DNA from: Pontibacter mucosus
GTDB lineage: Bacteria > Bacteroidota > Bacteroidia > Cytophagales > Hymenobacteraceae
Reading direction: 5' to 3'
Length of the DNA: 64,000 bases
Assembly (NCBI RefSeq): GCF_003054055.1
Contig: NZ_QBKI01000005.1
Location: forward strand, 186,001 to 250,000
In this document: piece after piece, positions 53,386 through 63,630 of the stretch
How the letters are laid out: each line of letters opens with the position of its first letter
Numbering within the stretch: position 1 is the first letter of the stretch
The notes under the pieces: generated by a model
Databases searched by the model: none
The model's input: only the letters and a program-made list of their open reading frames with translations
What the model was told of the DNA's origin: nothing
Position numbers and translations under genes: made by a program

Positions 53386-54831
53386 CTATTCTCTTTCCCA
53401 CCATACTTTGGTGTTGATGTCATCCCCGCCCATGGCTTCTACCGCTTTCCTGTAATTCTCAGCGTTCATTTGCTGCACCGTAGACGGGTAGCGGAAGCGA
53501 ACGGGCACGCGCTTGTCGTTGAGCATGGCCTCTGTTTTGGGCAGCTCAGGCAAACCCGTGCGGCGATACTCATACCACTGCTGGTAATCGGTAAAGTATA
53601 GCGCCAGGTACTTCTGCAGCATGATGCGCTCAAACGTTCCGTCGTAGGCGGCGGCTGGGTTTTCGAAGTAATCGGCTGGCATCACAGCGCCCCATTGCTC
53701 TATGGCGGCCTTCACGCCCTTCTCGTAGTGCGCCTGTGCGTCGGAGGCGATGATGCCTTTCTGAGCCAGTTCCGCCTTAATAAACTCCACTTCCGCATAG
53801 CTCATGATAACAGCGATCATCGGCGCTGTTACCAAAGCGATGTTCATCGTGGAAGGAGTGTACTCGAACTGGGTATCGCTTCCCTCATAGCCGCTCGGAA
53901 TGCCTTTGTACCCTAATTGCGTTTTGCCATCCCTTGAGGTAGCCTGTGTGAAGAACTTCTCGCGTCTTGGGTCGTTCAGCTCGTTCATGTTATCGATGAA
54001 GAAGGCAGCGGCAGCGCGACCGGTTCTGAAGTCCACGGCGCGTCCCCACGGCGAGATAAGCGGCGGAATACCCGTGATTTCAAGTATGGCGGCATGCGCA
54101 TTGCTGGTAAATACAGGGTACTGCTCCAGATTATTGATGATCTCAGCCATCCTTGACTCAGCGTTCATCTCAGACTTTCCTGACACTCTAAGCAGCAGGC
54201 GCAGGCGAAGCGAGTTGCTAAAGCGCTGCCACATACTTATGTCGTTGCCATAGAGGATGTCCGTACCATAGATCATCTTCCTTGACTTGTCAAACAAGGT
54301 GCTGGCATGATCCAGATCGCTTAGTATTTTCGTGTAAACTTCCTGCTGCGAGTTGAAAGCCGGGTTAAAGATTCCCTCCTCTCCCCGGGCAGCCTCCTCC
54401 ATGGGCACATCCCCGAAGGAGTCGGTCAGCAGCGAGTATACCCAGGCGTTCAGCGTAAGCGCTATCGCCTCATAGTTCGGATCCTCCGCAGCCACGGCTG
54501 CAGCATGCATCTCTTTGATGTTGGTAAGCCAGCGGTAGTAGGTGTTCCAGGTGGAACTCCCTGCATTTTCACCTATGTCATAACGGTGCTCACCGCCCGA
54601 CGCGCTCGGAAACGGAAGCCCCACCTGCATGATTTCAAATGTGAAGTCATTGCTTCTGGTGGTGTTGAAGCTGGCCATTTCATAAAGGGTAGGATTGAGC
54701 AGTGTGCCGGGGCTAATTTTCTCAATCCGGTTCGGATCAATGTTTATCTCCTCAAAGTCGTCGGTACAGGATACGTTCAGGCAGCTTAGTGCCACGAGTA
54801 AAACAAATCCCTTTTTTATATTAAATGTCAT
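53386..54831 (-). CDS. SusD-like lipoprotein, SusD/RagB type 2 (locus 4)
   Basis: A 481-residue SusD relative of the SusD-like_2 class. The leader ends in LNVSC with lipid Cys22, then TDDFEEINIDPNRIEKISPGTLL, typical of that class. The middle has YEAIALTLNAWVYSLLTDSFGDVPM, and the C-terminus RVPVRFRYPSTVQQMNAENY. It begins 48 bases after SusC. The class pairs with SusC proteins of the ALGIKREEKALGYA type, as here. Placed amid phosphodiesterases and glp genes, it probably binds a phosphorylated glycerol compound rather than a neutral glycan. Confidence 0.92.
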   Translation of the reverse strand: MTFNIKKGFVLLVALSCLNVSCTDDFEEINIDPNRIEKISPGTLLNPTLYEMASFNTTRSNDFTFEIMQVGLPFPSASGGEHRYDIGENAGSSTWNTYYRWLTNIKEMHAAAVAAEDPNYEAIALTLNAWVYSLLTDSFGDVPMEEAARGEEGIFNPAFNSQQEVYTKILSDLDHASTLFDKSRKMIYGTDILYGNDISMWQRFSNSLRLRLLLRVSGKSEMNAESRMAEIINNLEQYPVFTSNAHAAILEITGIPPLISPWGRAVDFRTGRAAAAFFIDNMNELNDPRREKFFTQATSRDGKTQLGYKGIPSGYEGSDTQFEYTPSTMNIALVTAPMIAVIMSYAEVEFIKAELAQKGIIASDAQAHYEKGVKAAIEQWGAVMPADYFENPAAAYDGTFERIMLQKYLALYFTDYQQWYEYRRTGLPELPKTEAMLNDKRVPVRFRYPSTVQQMNAENYRKAVEAMGGDDINTKVWWERE

Positions 54832-54879
54832 GATTTTATCTTTTTAAGACGAACTGTTTATACCTGATACAATTCCTGC

Positions 54880-57800
54880 CTAGAGTTTTAGAGTCACGTT
54901 AACGCCATAAGTTCTCGTAGACGGCAGCTGCCCCATCTCCACGCCCGGCATGATGGTGCCACCATTCAAAGCCGCAGTCTCCGGATCAAAGATTGGGAAC
55001 TTGGTTAGCATGGCCAGGTCGCGGCCGTAGAGGGCCACGCTGGCCCCTTGCAGGAATTTAGTGCGGGAAAGCAGCGACCCAGGCAGGTTATACTCCAGGC
55101 GCATTTCGCGCAGCTTCAGGTAAGAGGCATCAAAAGAGTTGGACTCCACGTTGGCACGACGGTAGTAGCGCGTGTAGTAGTCGGCTGGGTTTACCTTCTT
55201 TGTGTTTGGCGAGAAAGTTCCGTCGCCGTTGTCCACCACGCCATCACCGATGATAAAGCCTTCTTCACGGCCCATCAGTGTGCTCTTCAGCTTGCCTTGC
55301 TCGGCCATTTTATGGTGCGTCTGGGAATAAATGATGCCGCCATACTGTCCATCTACCAGTACACTGAAGCGGAAGTTCTTGTACGATACCTCGTTAAGGA
55401 AGCCGCCCTTCCAATCAGCATAGGCGTTGCCAATGTATTGCGTCTCGTCCGGGTAAGCTGGCAGACCAGCGTTGTCATATACTATCTGCCCGTCGGGGCT
55501 TCTCACAAAGCCGAAGCCGTAGATGTCACCCGTTGAGCCGCCAACTTTGGCGATAACACTTGCCTGGCCACCCGTTGCAATTACCTGCTCCTCTACACCA
55601 AGATCCTCTGCCAGTTCCAGAATCTCATTGTCATTCTTGGACCAGGTGACTGTGGTCTTCCACTTAAATTTGCCATTATCTATTGGGGTACCATTCACCA
55701 TCAGCTCTATACCCTGGTTTTTGACTTCTCCGGCGTTCATTACCGCTCTGCTGTAACCCGTGGTTCTGTCAAGCGGGATTTCGAGAATCTGGTTCTTGGT
55801 AAAGCTGCGGTACAGGGTTACGTCCATGCCGATACGCCCCTGGAACAGGCTGTACTCCAGGCCGGCCTCGTAGCTGGTGGTGATCTCCGGCTTAAAGTCC
55901 ACGTTGTGCAGTGTCGTCGGCACTGAGCCGGACCCCGGGAAGTCGCTTTGGCCGTAGTACTTCCTGGTCTTGTATGGGTCTGTGTCGTTACCCACCTGCG
56001 CTGCCGAAACCCTTAACTTGGCATAGGACACCTGGCGCGGCAACATGAAGATATCGCTCAGGATAAAGCTGGAGCTGATAGAAGGATAGAAGAAGGAGTT
56101 ATTCTGCACCGGCAGCGTGGACGACCAGTCGTTACGGCCCGTCACGTCCACGAACACCTTGTCCTGGTAAGAGAAGGAAGCCAGACCGTAAAGGCTGTTT
56201 ACCTGCTTCTCACTGTGCCCGGTCGTCATCATCGGGTTGCCGATACCGTTGGAGAGCTTGTATACTCCCGGAATCACCAGGCCGTCCACAACGCCATTCG
56301 TAAGTCTATACTTGCGCTTCATCATGTTGCCACCAATAGAGGTGCGCACATCAATATCGCTTCCGATCTTCTCCTTATAGGTAACCAAGGCGTCAGAGTT
56401 AATCTCATAGTCGAAGATGCTCTGCTCTTTGTAGTAGCCCGAGGGGAAGTTGGCCGTGTTGAACGGGCGTTGCTGCTCGCGATCTTCGCTGCTCAAATCG
56501 ACCCCGGAGCGCACCATTACATCAAACTTAGGAGAGATTTCATATGTGGCCGAGAGGTTACCCACGGTGGAGTAGTTGTTGAGCGCGTTGGTCATCTCGT
56601 AGGCAATCACGTACGGGTTGTCGATAAAGGAACTGAAAGGGTGTATCTGCTCTATCTGCTCCTTGCCGCTTTTCCATCGTGGCTCGTACCAGGCCAAATC
56701 CACGTTCGGGTTCTGGAAGATCATGAAGTAGGCGATGGACTGGTTGCTGTAGCCGGTGCCCGGTAGGTTGTCGCTTTTCTTGTGCGTGAAGTTTAACTTG
56801 GAATTCAGGCTAAGCTTATCGGTGGCCTTGTAGTTCAGGCTCAGGGCCGCCGACATGCGCTCAAAGCCAGTGTTGGGCATAATCCACTCATTCTTAGAGT
56901 GCGTGATAGAGGCACGTGCTGACCCCTTCTCGTTACCCCCTTCTACAGACACGTTATTGGTAACGGTGTACCCGGTCTTGAAGAAACCTTTGATGTTGTC
57001 CTTGTAAGGTCTCCACAACTGGCGCTCCGCCGACTGTCCCTCCAGCGTAGGGTCGTACTGGTAGTAGTACTGCCCGTCGAACTTAGGGCCGTAGGCGCTA
57101 CTGGTACTTCCTGTGTTAGCTCCATCCTCTGAGGCACCGTAGGAGTAGTAGGGTACACCTTCTTTATTAAAGGACTTGCCTGTACCTTGTCCATACTCAT
57201 ACTGGTAATCCGGCCACCGGAGCACATCGTTAAAGCTATAGTTGGTGTTCACCGTCACACCTAATCCCTTCTGGCGACGGCTTCCGGACTTGGTGGTGAT
57301 AATAAGAGCGCCGTTAGCAGCACGGCTACCGTAAAGTGCTGCCGCGCTTGCTCCCTTTAGCACGGTTATACTTTCAATGTCGTCAGGGTTGATATCGGCG
57401 ATGCCGTTACCGAAGTCCACCGGGATGTCGTTGCCCGAGCCCGCCCCGTAGGCGTTGTCCACGCCGGAGCTGGTCATCTCGCTGCTCATCGGCACGCCGT
57501 CCAGCACGATCAGCGCGTTGTTGCCATTGGCATTGAGTGAATTATCCCCTCTAAGGGAGATGCGTGTGGAGTTTACGGGACCGGAACCCGGGGACACCAG
57601 GTTCAAACCCGCCACCTTACCCGACAGGGCGCTGGCAAAGTTGTTGGAACGGGCAGACGTAACGCTCTCTCCACTTACGGTTTGGGTAGCATAGCCCAGA
57701 GCCTTTTCTTCCCGCTTAATGCCCAGCGCTGTCACCACCACCTCAGAGAGTTGCTGGTTGTCTGTCTGCATTCTAACGGTAAGATTATCGCTCGCCTGGT

Positions 57801-58134
57801 TGACAGTTACGCTTCCCTGCTTATACCCGATATAGGTAAAGGACAGCACAGCCCCCTTCTCTACATTTACCTGAAATTTACCATCCATGTTGGTTACCCC
57901 GACAGGGGTGCCGTTGGCAGCAATCGAAACGCCTGGTAAAGGAATGCCATCAGTATCATCCATTACAGTTCCCTGAACAGAAATTCTTTCGCCTTGGGGG
58001 AGATACTCCGTCAGCAATGGCCCTACCGGGGCAGCTGTAAGGGAGGGGCCTGCAGCAAAGAGGCACAGGGAGAGCATAGCTGCCCTGCCCAAATGGTGCC
58101 GGCCCTTTGGGGAGAGTGGTAAATGTTTTCTCAT
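54880..58134 (-). CDS. SusC/RagA-family TonB-dependent transporter (locus 4)
   Basis: A 1084-residue SusC, the longest of the four. The signal region reaches about residue 35 (SLTAAPVG). The carboxypeptidase-like domain has GIPLPGVSIAANGTPVGVTNMDG; the plug has VVTALGIKREEKALGYATQ and DDIESITVLKGASAAALYGSRA. The plug also has a Gly/Asn-rich insertion near residues 215-245. The barrel ends YGVNVTLKL, finishing in Leu rather than the more common Phe. It lies 37 bases after glpT, which links outer-membrane uptake to glycerol-phosphate import on one transcript. Confidence 0.94.
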   Translation of the reverse strand: MRKHLPLSPKGRHHLGRAAMLSLCLFAAGPSLTAAPVGPLLTEYLPQGERISVQGTVMDDTDGIPLPGVSIAANGTPVGVTNMDGKFQVNVEKGAVLSFTYIGYKQGSVTVNQASDNLTVRMQTDNQQLSEVVVTALGIKREEKALGYATQTVSGESVTSARSNNFASALSGKVAGLNLVSPGSGPVNSTRISLRGDNSLNANGNNALIVLDGVPMSSEMTSSGVDNAYGAGSGNDIPVDFGNGIADINPDDIESITVLKGASAAALYGSRAANGALIITTKSGSRRQKGLGVTVNTNYSFNDVLRWPDYQYEYGQGTGKSFNKEGVPYYSYGASEDGANTGSTSSAYGPKFDGQYYYQYDPTLEGQSAERQLWRPYKDNIKGFFKTGYTVTNNVSVEGGNEKGSARASITHSKNEWIMPNTGFERMSAALSLNYKATDKLSLNSKLNFTHKKSDNLPGTGYSNQSIAYFMIFQNPNVDLAWYEPRWKSGKEQIEQIHPFSSFIDNPYVIAYEMTNALNNYSTVGNLSATYEISPKFDVMVRSGVDLSSEDREQQRPFNTANFPSGYYKEQSIFDYEINSDALVTYKEKIGSDIDVRTSIGGNMMKRKYRLTNGVVDGLVIPGVYKLSNGIGNPMMTTGHSEKQVNSLYGLASFSYQDKVFVDVTGRNDWSSTLPVQNNSFFYPSISSSFILSDIFMLPRQVSYAKLRVSAAQVGNDTDPYKTRKYYGQSDFPGSGSVPTTLHNVDFKPEITTSYEAGLEYSLFQGRIGMDVTLYRSFTKNQILEIPLDRTTGYSRAVMNAGEVKNQGIELMVNGTPIDNGKFKWKTTVTWSKNDNEILELAEDLGVEEQVIATGGQASVIAKVGGSTGDIYGFGFVRSPDGQIVYDNAGLPAYPDETQYIGNAYADWKGGFLNEVSYKNFRFSVLVDGQYGGIIYSQTHHKMAEQGKLKSTLMGREEGFIIGDGVVDNGDGTFSPNTKKVNPADYYTRYYRRANVESNSFDASYLKLREMRLEYNLPGSLLSRTKFLQGASVALYGRDLAMLTKFPIFDPETAALNGGTIMPGVEMGQLPSTRTYGVNVTLKL

Positions 58135-58171
58135 CTGACTTGAGCTTAGTGATTAGGTTAGTTGATGTTAT

Positions 58172-59500
58172 TTAGGTTGTTAAGTTGATTTCCTTTTTCC
58201 AGGTGAGGGCAGTGAAGAAGATGGAAAGGATACAGGCGGCCACTAACACCATAAAGCCTCCATCCCAGCCCAGGCCGTCCACCACAAAGCCCATGGCGAC
58301 GTTCGCAAACAAGGCGCCTCCCATATAACCGAAGAGTCCGGTTAAGCCAGCGGCGGTTCCGGCAGCTTTTTTCGGCACCAGGTCCAGTGCCTGCACCCCG
58401 ATAAGCATCACCGGGCCATAAATCAGGAAGCCAATGGCTATCAAAGCCGCGTTATCGACCCATATGTTACCAGCGGGGTTTTTCCAGTAGATAAGCACCG
58501 CTATCAGTACCAGTACCATGTAAATGATGGTGGCTGGGGCCCGTCGGCCGCGAAACACTTTGTCGCTGATCCAGCCACAGAGCAGTGTGCCCGGTATACC
58601 GGCGTACTCGTAAGCAAAGTATGCCCAGCCCGTTTCCTTCACTGAGAATCCTTTCGCTTCCTCCAGGTAGGTCGGTGCCCAGTCCAGAATGCCGTAGCGC
58701 ACCAGGTATACAAAAGCGTTGGCAAAGGCGATGTACCAGAGCACCCGGCTGGTGAACACATACTTAAAGAAAATCTCCCTGGCTGTTAGCTCTTTCTCGT
58801 GATCGGAAGTATAATTGCTGGGGTAGTCGTTTTTATACGCTTCTATGGTAGGCAGTCCGCACGACTGAGGCGTATCGCGCACGAGCATATAGGCGACCAT
58901 GGCCGAAAGCAGGGCGATGATGGCCGGGAAGTATAGCTTGCTTTCCCAGGTTCCGAAAATTGCAACTGCTGCAATCGCCAGCGGTCCTACAAGACCGCCA
59001 CCCACATTGTGCGCAATATTCCAGATCGACATCTTTGTGCCCCGCTCCTTAGTGGAAAACCAATGTACCATTACTCTTCCGCATGCGGGCCATCCCATGC
59101 CCTGGAACCAGCCGTTCAGGAACAGCAGCACAAACATGATGGTGATAGAACTGGTGGCAAGGGGCACTGTACCCATTACAAACATGGTGAGCGCTGAAAG
59201 CAGCAGCCCCACACTCAAAAACACACGGGCATTGCTTCTGTCCGAGACATTTCCCATCAGAAACTTACTCAGGCCATAAGCAACAGATACGCCCGACAGG
59301 GCTATCCCTAAATCAGCCTTGGAGTAGCCTTGTTCTATCAGGTCTGGCATGGCAAGCGAGAAGTTCTTACGAACAAGGTAGTAGCCGGCGTAGCCGAGGA
59401 AAATGCCTAAGAAAACCTGAAAGCGCAGGCGCTTGTACTCGGGGTCGATGCGCTCAAGCGGCAGGCGGTCGGCGTGTTGGGCGGGTGAGATAAGGTTCAT
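58172..59500 (-). CDS. glpT: glycerol-3-phosphate transporter (MFS, OPA family)
   Basis: A 442-residue organophosphate:phosphate antiporter with twelve helices. The family signature is seen in [21 protein letters not shown] (about 35-55), [21 protein letters not shown], and [21 protein letters not shown] (about 128-148), with the conserved Arg pair expected to bind phosphate. It imports glycerol-3-phosphate made by the periplasmic phosphodiesterases in exchange for phosphate. It sits between glpF and SusC. The 217-base gap upstream contains several AAGTATA words and a hairpin, so a separate promoter for the second half of the locus is possible. Confidence 0.93.
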   Translation of the reverse strand: MNLISPAQHADRLPLERIDPEYKRLRFQVFLGIFLGYAGYYLVRKNFSLAMPDLIEQGYSKADLGIALSGVSVAYGLSKFLMGNVSDRSNARVFLSVGLLLSALTMFVMGTVPLATSSITIMFVLLFLNGWFQGMGWPACGRVMVHWFSTKERGTKMSIWNIAHNVGGGLVGPLAIAAVAIFGTWESKLYFPAIIALLSAMVAYMLVRDTPQSCGLPTIEAYKNDYPSNYTSDHEKELTAREIFFKYVFTSRVLWYIAFANAFVYLVRYGILDWAPTYLEEAKGFSVKETGWAYFAYEYAGIPGTLLCGWISDKVFRGRRAPATIIYMVLVLIAVLIYWKNPAGNIWVDNAALIAIGFLIYGPVMLIGVQALDLVPKKAAGTAAGLTGLFGYMGGALFANVAMGFVVDGLGWDGGFMVLVAACILSIFFTALTWKKEINLTT

Positions 59501-59717
59501 GTACGCGGTTATACTTGTAATAAGTGGTAAAAATTATACTTTATACTTTGGAGTTAATTCTATAAAATTGATTAATCACTTGCCTTGCAAGACACAGTTA
59601 CTCCTCACTAGAGGCACTATACTTACCTTCAATTGAAGGCCAATTTATACTTCTGCCCCGGCACGTATCCTCACTCTTAACTTGTGAAGAAAGCCCAGTA
59701 GCTGATACTTTAATGTA
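59501..59717. other. glpF-glpT spacer rich in AAGTATA words
   Basis: 217 bases with no gene. TTATACTT occurs at least four times (near 59508, two overlapping near 59535-59550, and 59644), with TATACTT again near 59620. It may carry a promoter for glpT onward. Confidence 0.45.
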
Positions 59718-59724
59718 TCAGCTA
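59699..59724 (-). terminator. stem-loop overlapping the glpF stop codon
   Basis: TAGCTGATAC pairs perfectly with GTATCAGCTA around a 6-base loop and includes the glpF stop. A weak T-rich stretch follows on the minus strand. It is probably an attenuator or mRNA 3' end. Confidence 0.6.
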
Positions 59725-60449
59725 TTCAAGAATAGGTAAAGGACCGCAGCTATACTTGCACCCAGCAAAGGACCGGCCACCGGTACCCAGGCGTAACTCC
59801 AGTCGCTGTGGCACTTGTCCTTGATGGGCACCAGCGTATGCACCAGTCTTGGTCCTAGGTCGCGGGCGGGATTAATGGCATAGCCTGTGGTGCCACCCAG
59901 CGATAAGCCAATTGCCCACACCAGGAAAGCTACCGGAATAGCTCCCAGCGACCCCATGCCGATAGGTGTTTTGTCATCGCCCAGCTCCGGGTTGGTGAAG
60001 TAGAAAATCACGAAGATGAGCACGAAGGTACCCAGCGCCTCGCTGAAGATATTGGAGAACCGGTGCCGGATGGCGGGGCCAGTACAGAATACAGCCAGCT
60101 TCGAAGATGCATTCTCTGTCGCATCGAAGTGCGGTTTGTATAACAGCCATACCAGCAGTGCCCCCAGCATGGCCCCGAGCATCTGTGCCAGCACATAACT
60201 CCCTACCTCCTGCCAGCTGAACTTACCGGCCAGGGCCAGGGCCAGGGTAACAGCCGGGTTCAGGTGCGCGCCGCTGTAAGGTGCGGCAATCACCACCCCT
60301 GCAAATACCGAAAGGGCCCAGCCGGTAGTGATTACAATCCAGCCGCTCTCACTGCCTTTGGTTCCCTTCAGGACCACGTTAGCCACCACACCGTTACCTA
60401 GTAGTATCAGAAGCATGGTGCCAATAAACTCGGCCATAAATGCTGTCAT
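59718..60449 (-). CDS. glpF: glycerol facilitator (aquaglyceroporin)
   Basis: A 243-residue channel with six helices and both NPA loops: SGAHLNPAVTLALA (NPA 64-66) and GYAINPARDLGPR (NPA 193-195). Arg196 and Asp197 mark a glycerol-conducting rather than water-only channel. It lets glycerol cross the inner membrane, where GlpK traps it by phosphorylation. The gene follows glpK by 36 bases. It ends in a stem-loop that may lower expression of glpT and the genes beyond. Confidence 0.95.
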   Translation of the reverse strand: MTAFMAEFIGTMLLILLGNGVVANVVLKGTKGSESGWIVITTGWALSVFAGVVIAAPYSGAHLNPAVTLALALAGKFSWQEVGSYVLAQMLGAMLGALLVWLLYKPHFDATENASSKLAVFCTGPAIRHRFSNIFSEALGTFVLIFVIFYFTNPELGDDKTPIGMGSLGAIPVAFLVWAIGLSLGGTTGYAINPARDLGPRLVHTLVPIKDKCHSDWSYAWVPVAGPLLGASIAAVLYLFLNS

Positions 60450-60485
60450 CAGTTTTTCCTGTTGCTTTGGTTGCTGATCTATTTA

Positions 60486-61970
60486 TTATACCCAGGCTTT
60501 GGCCGCTTTTACCGCCTGGTGCCATCCTTTCAGGAGAGCATCCACCGCTAAGCTGCTATCCGGCTCAAAGCTTTTATCGATGTTCCACTGCTGCTGAATA
60601 TCATCAATGCTGTTCCAATAGCCCGTGGCAAGGCCTGCCAGGTAAGCCGCCCCAATAGCGGTCACTTCCGTTACTTTCGGCTTGACAACATGGGCACCCA
60701 GGATATTGGCCTGGAATTGCATGAGTAGATCGTTGGCTGTGGCGCCACCGTCTGCACGCAATTCTTTTATGGTAATGCCGGCATCGGCTTCCATGGCTTT
60801 CAGTACTTCGTAAGTTTGATAGGCTATACTTTCCAGGGCAGCCCGGGCAATGTGCGCCGAAGTGGTGCCGCGTGTCATGCCTACCATGGTGCCACGGGTG
60901 TGCTGCTCCCAATGCGGGGCTCCCATTCCCACAAAAGCAGGCACCAGGTATACCCCGTCGCTTCCGGCCACTTTTCTGGCAAGCTGCTCTACTTCCGCAG
61001 AGGACGAGATGATGCCTAGCCCGTCGCGCAGCCACTGCACCACCGCACCTGCTATGAAAATACTGCCCTCCAGCGCATAATGCACCTGGTCGTTAATCTT
61101 CCAGGCGATGGTCGTGACAAGTCTGTGCTTGGATATGATGGGTGAGTCGCCAATGTTCATCAGCATAAAGCAGCCGGTGCCGTAGGTATTCTTCACCATA
61201 CCCGGCTTGGTGCACATCTGCCCGAACAAGGCGGCCTGCTGATCCCCTGCAATTCCTGCGATCGGAATGGGGGTAGCAAAAAGAGAGGTGGCCGTATGGC
61301 CCACTACTTCGCTGGAGCTTTTTACCTCCGGAAGTATACTGGAAGGGATATCGAAAATCCGAAGCAGTTCTTCGTCCCAAGCTAGCGTATGGATATTATA
61401 CAGTAAGGTGCGGGAGGCGTTCGTTACATCGGTGACGTGCTCCTTGCCGCCTGTCATTTTCCAGATAAGCCAGGTGTCGATGGTGCCAAACATCAGGCGG
61501 CCGGCTTCTGCTTTCTCGCGAGCGCCCGGCACATGCTCCAGAACCCACCTGATTTTGGTAGCCGAGAAATAGGCATCAATCACCAACCCGGTTCTCTCTC
61601 TAATAGACTCTTCCAGCCCCTGCTCCTTCAGTTGGTCGCAGAACTCAGAGGTGCGGCGGTCCTGCCACACGATAGCGTTGTATACTACCTCGCCCGTTTG
61701 CCGGTCCCACAGCACGGTGGTTTCCCGTTGGTTCGTAATGCCGATGGCCTGGATATCCTTTGCCTGCAGACCGGCTTTCAGAATGGCCTCGGCAGCTACT
61801 CCTACCTGTGTAGACCAGATTTCATTAGGGTCATGCTCCACCCAACCCGGCTGCGGGTAATGCTGCGTAAACTCCTTCTGAGCAACCGATACAGGAGCAC
61901 CTTTTTGGTCAAATATAATAGCCCTGGAGCTGGTCGTTCCCTGGTCGAAAGCAAGTATAAATTTCTGCAT
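60486..61970 (-). CDS. glpK: glycerol kinase
   Basis: A 494-residue FGGY kinase, the usual length for GlpK. It opens [21 protein letters not shown], the phosphate-binding loop. [38 protein letters not shown] and [10 protein letters not shown] are glycerol-kinase blocks, and [20 protein letters not shown] closes the ATP site. It converts glycerol and ATP to glycerol-3-phosphate in the cytosol. It lies 16 bases after glpD and precedes glpF, the common glp arrangement with the order reversed. Confidence 0.97.
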   Translation of the reverse strand: MQKFILAFDQGTTSSRAIIFDQKGAPVSVAQKEFTQHYPQPGWVEHDPNEIWSTQVGVAAEAILKAGLQAKDIQAIGITNQRETTVLWDRQTGEVVYNAIVWQDRRTSEFCDQLKEQGLEESIRERTGLVIDAYFSATKIRWVLEHVPGAREKAEAGRLMFGTIDTWLIWKMTGGKEHVTDVTNASRTLLYNIHTLAWDEELLRIFDIPSSILPEVKSSSEVVGHTATSLFATPIPIAGIAGDQQAALFGQMCTKPGMVKNTYGTGCFMLMNIGDSPIISKHRLVTTIAWKINDQVHYALEGSIFIAGAVVQWLRDGLGIISSSAEVEQLARKVAGSDGVYLVPAFVGMGAPHWEQHTRGTMVGMTRGTTSAHIARAALESIAYQTYEVLKAMEADAGITIKELRADGGATANDLLMQFQANILGAHVVKPKVTEVTAIGAAYLAGLATGYWNSIDDIQQQWNIDKSFEPDSSLAVDALLKGWHQAVKAAKAWV

Positions 61971-61986
61971 AGGCGCCTATGTAAGG

Positions 61987-63630
61987 TTAGATATGATTCA
62001 CTGCCGCTGGAGCTGCGCTATTGTAAGGCTCCAGCAAATACCTGTTTGCTAACTTTATAAAATCCCTGACTTGTTCTTGCTGCCACTCCGCATCTTTCCC
62101 CATTTCGCCTGCCATCAGGGCAGCCACCTGCGGTGCCATTTCAATAGCAGCTTTTGCATTGAGGAACAGTACCCTTAGCCTTCTTGCCAATACATCTTCC
62201 ACTGTTCTGGCCATCTCGTGTCGCACCGCCCATACAACCTCAGCCCCTATGTGCGGAAAAGACCTGTGCAACTTGTTTCCTAATGCCGGATGCTGCGCTG
62301 CAAGCACTTCAACTCCCGCAGCATCTGTCCCATAATATAAAAGTGGTTTCAATATATTACTTTTTTCACTCACCGCACCATGTATTCGTAAGTTTGTTGT
62401 ATTACATGGTCTTGCTGGCAGCTTCCCGACTGCAATTGCCTTGTCAATAGTGTCCTGCGCCATCTTTCTGTAAGTGGTCCATTTACCGCCTGTTATGGTA
62501 ACCAGGCCTGATGCGGCAACGATGAGTTTGTGGCTGCGGGATATCTCTTTGGTGCTTCCGGCATCCTTTGTGGGTGCGGCCAGCGGACGCAGTCCAGCGA
62601 ACACACTCAGCACATCCTTCCGCGTTGGCTTGCGTTCCAGGTACTGTCCGGCAGTCTGCAAAATGAAGTCTATCTCTGCTTCCAGGGCTGTTGGCTCCAG
62701 GCTATTCTCGTTAAGCGGCGTGTCCGTTGTTCCCAGCAGCACGTGCTCATGCCACGGCACCGCAAACAGTACCCTTCCATCCGGCGTCTTTGGGAGCATG
62801 AGCGCATTGTCTCCTTTCAGAAAGGAGCGATCGACTACCACATGCACGCCCTGGCTTGGACGTACCAGCGGATGCTGCTTGGGCACATCCATCTGCAGGA
62901 TATCGTTTACAAACACGCCTGTGGCATTGACTACCACCTTTGCTTTCAGCTTATACTTGCGGCCGCTCTCCAAATCACAGGCTTCTACCCCTACAACCTT
63001 CCCTTGCTGATCTTTCACCAGTCCCTCTACCCGCATGTAATTTAGCACTACCCCACCCTGCTCCACGCAGGTTTGGGCCATGTTTACCGCAAGCCGGGCA
63101 TCGTCAAACTGACCATCATAGTACACGATACCTCCTTTAAGGCCATCCCTCCGCACATTCGGCAGCAAGTTTATAACCGTGTCCTTGCTCACAAGAGAAG
63201 TCTTCTGGAACCTGTAGCGGCCCGCCATCCAGTCGTACACTTTCAGGCCAATGCCATAGAACATTTTATCCCACAGGCTGTAGCTCGGTATTACAAAAGG
63301 CTGCACATGCACCAGATGCGGGGCATTCTGCAACAGCAGGCCCCGCTCGTATAAGGCTTCGTACACCAGGCCAATATCCCCCTGCGCAAGGTAGCGCACA
63401 CCACCGTGCACCAATTTTGTACTCCTGCTCGAAGTACCTTTGGCAAAATCAGCCTGCTCCAGAAGCAGGGTCCGGTAACCTCTGGATGCCGCATCTATAC
63501 CAACTCCCAGCCCGGTAGCACCACCTCCAATTACTATCACATCCCATTCCAAATCCGTCTGCTCCAGCTGCTTCGCGAGCGTGGCCCTGTTAAACAGAGA
63601 TTCAGAATATTTCTTTTCGTTTCCTAGCAC
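61987..63630 (-). CDS. glpD: aerobic glycerol-3-phosphate dehydrogenase
   Basis: A 547-residue FAD enzyme oxidising glycerol-3-phosphate to dihydroxyacetone phosphate with electrons to quinone. The FAD motif is VIVIGGGATGLGVGIDAASRG (about 31-51), followed by LLLEQADFAKGTSSRSTKLVHGG, the signature of this dehydrogenase. SPSQGVHVVVDRSFL-like and FAVPWHEHVLLGTTDTPL blocks follow, then a helical C-terminal domain (about 400-540). It is the first gene of the glp/phosphodiester unit and, in effect, the exit of the whole pathway into glycolysis. Confidence 0.96.
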   Translation of the reverse strand: MLGNEKKYSESLFNRATLAKQLEQTDLEWDVIVIGGGATGLGVGIDAASRGYRTLLLEQADFAKGTSSRSTKLVHGGVRYLAQGDIGLVYEALYERGLLLQNAPHLVHVQPFVIPSYSLWDKMFYGIGLKVYDWMAGRYRFQKTSLVSKDTVINLLPNVRRDGLKGGIVYYDGQFDDARLAVNMAQTCVEQGGVVLNYMRVEGLVKDQQGKVVGVEACDLESGRKYKLKAKVVVNATGVFVNDILQMDVPKQHPLVRPSQGVHVVVDRSFLKGDNALMLPKTPDGRVLFAVPWHEHVLLGTTDTPLNENSLEPTALEAEIDFILQTAGQYLERKPTRKDVLSVFAGLRPLAAPTKDAGSTKEISRSHKLIVAASGLVTITGGKWTTYRKMAQDTIDKAIAVGKLPARPCNTTNLRIHGAVSEKSNILKPLLYYGTDAAGVEVLAAQHPALGNKLHRSFPHIGAEVVWAVRHEMARTVEDVLARRLRVLFLNAKAAIEMAPQVAALMAGEMGKDAEWQQEQVRDFIKLANRYLLEPYNSAAPAAVNHI

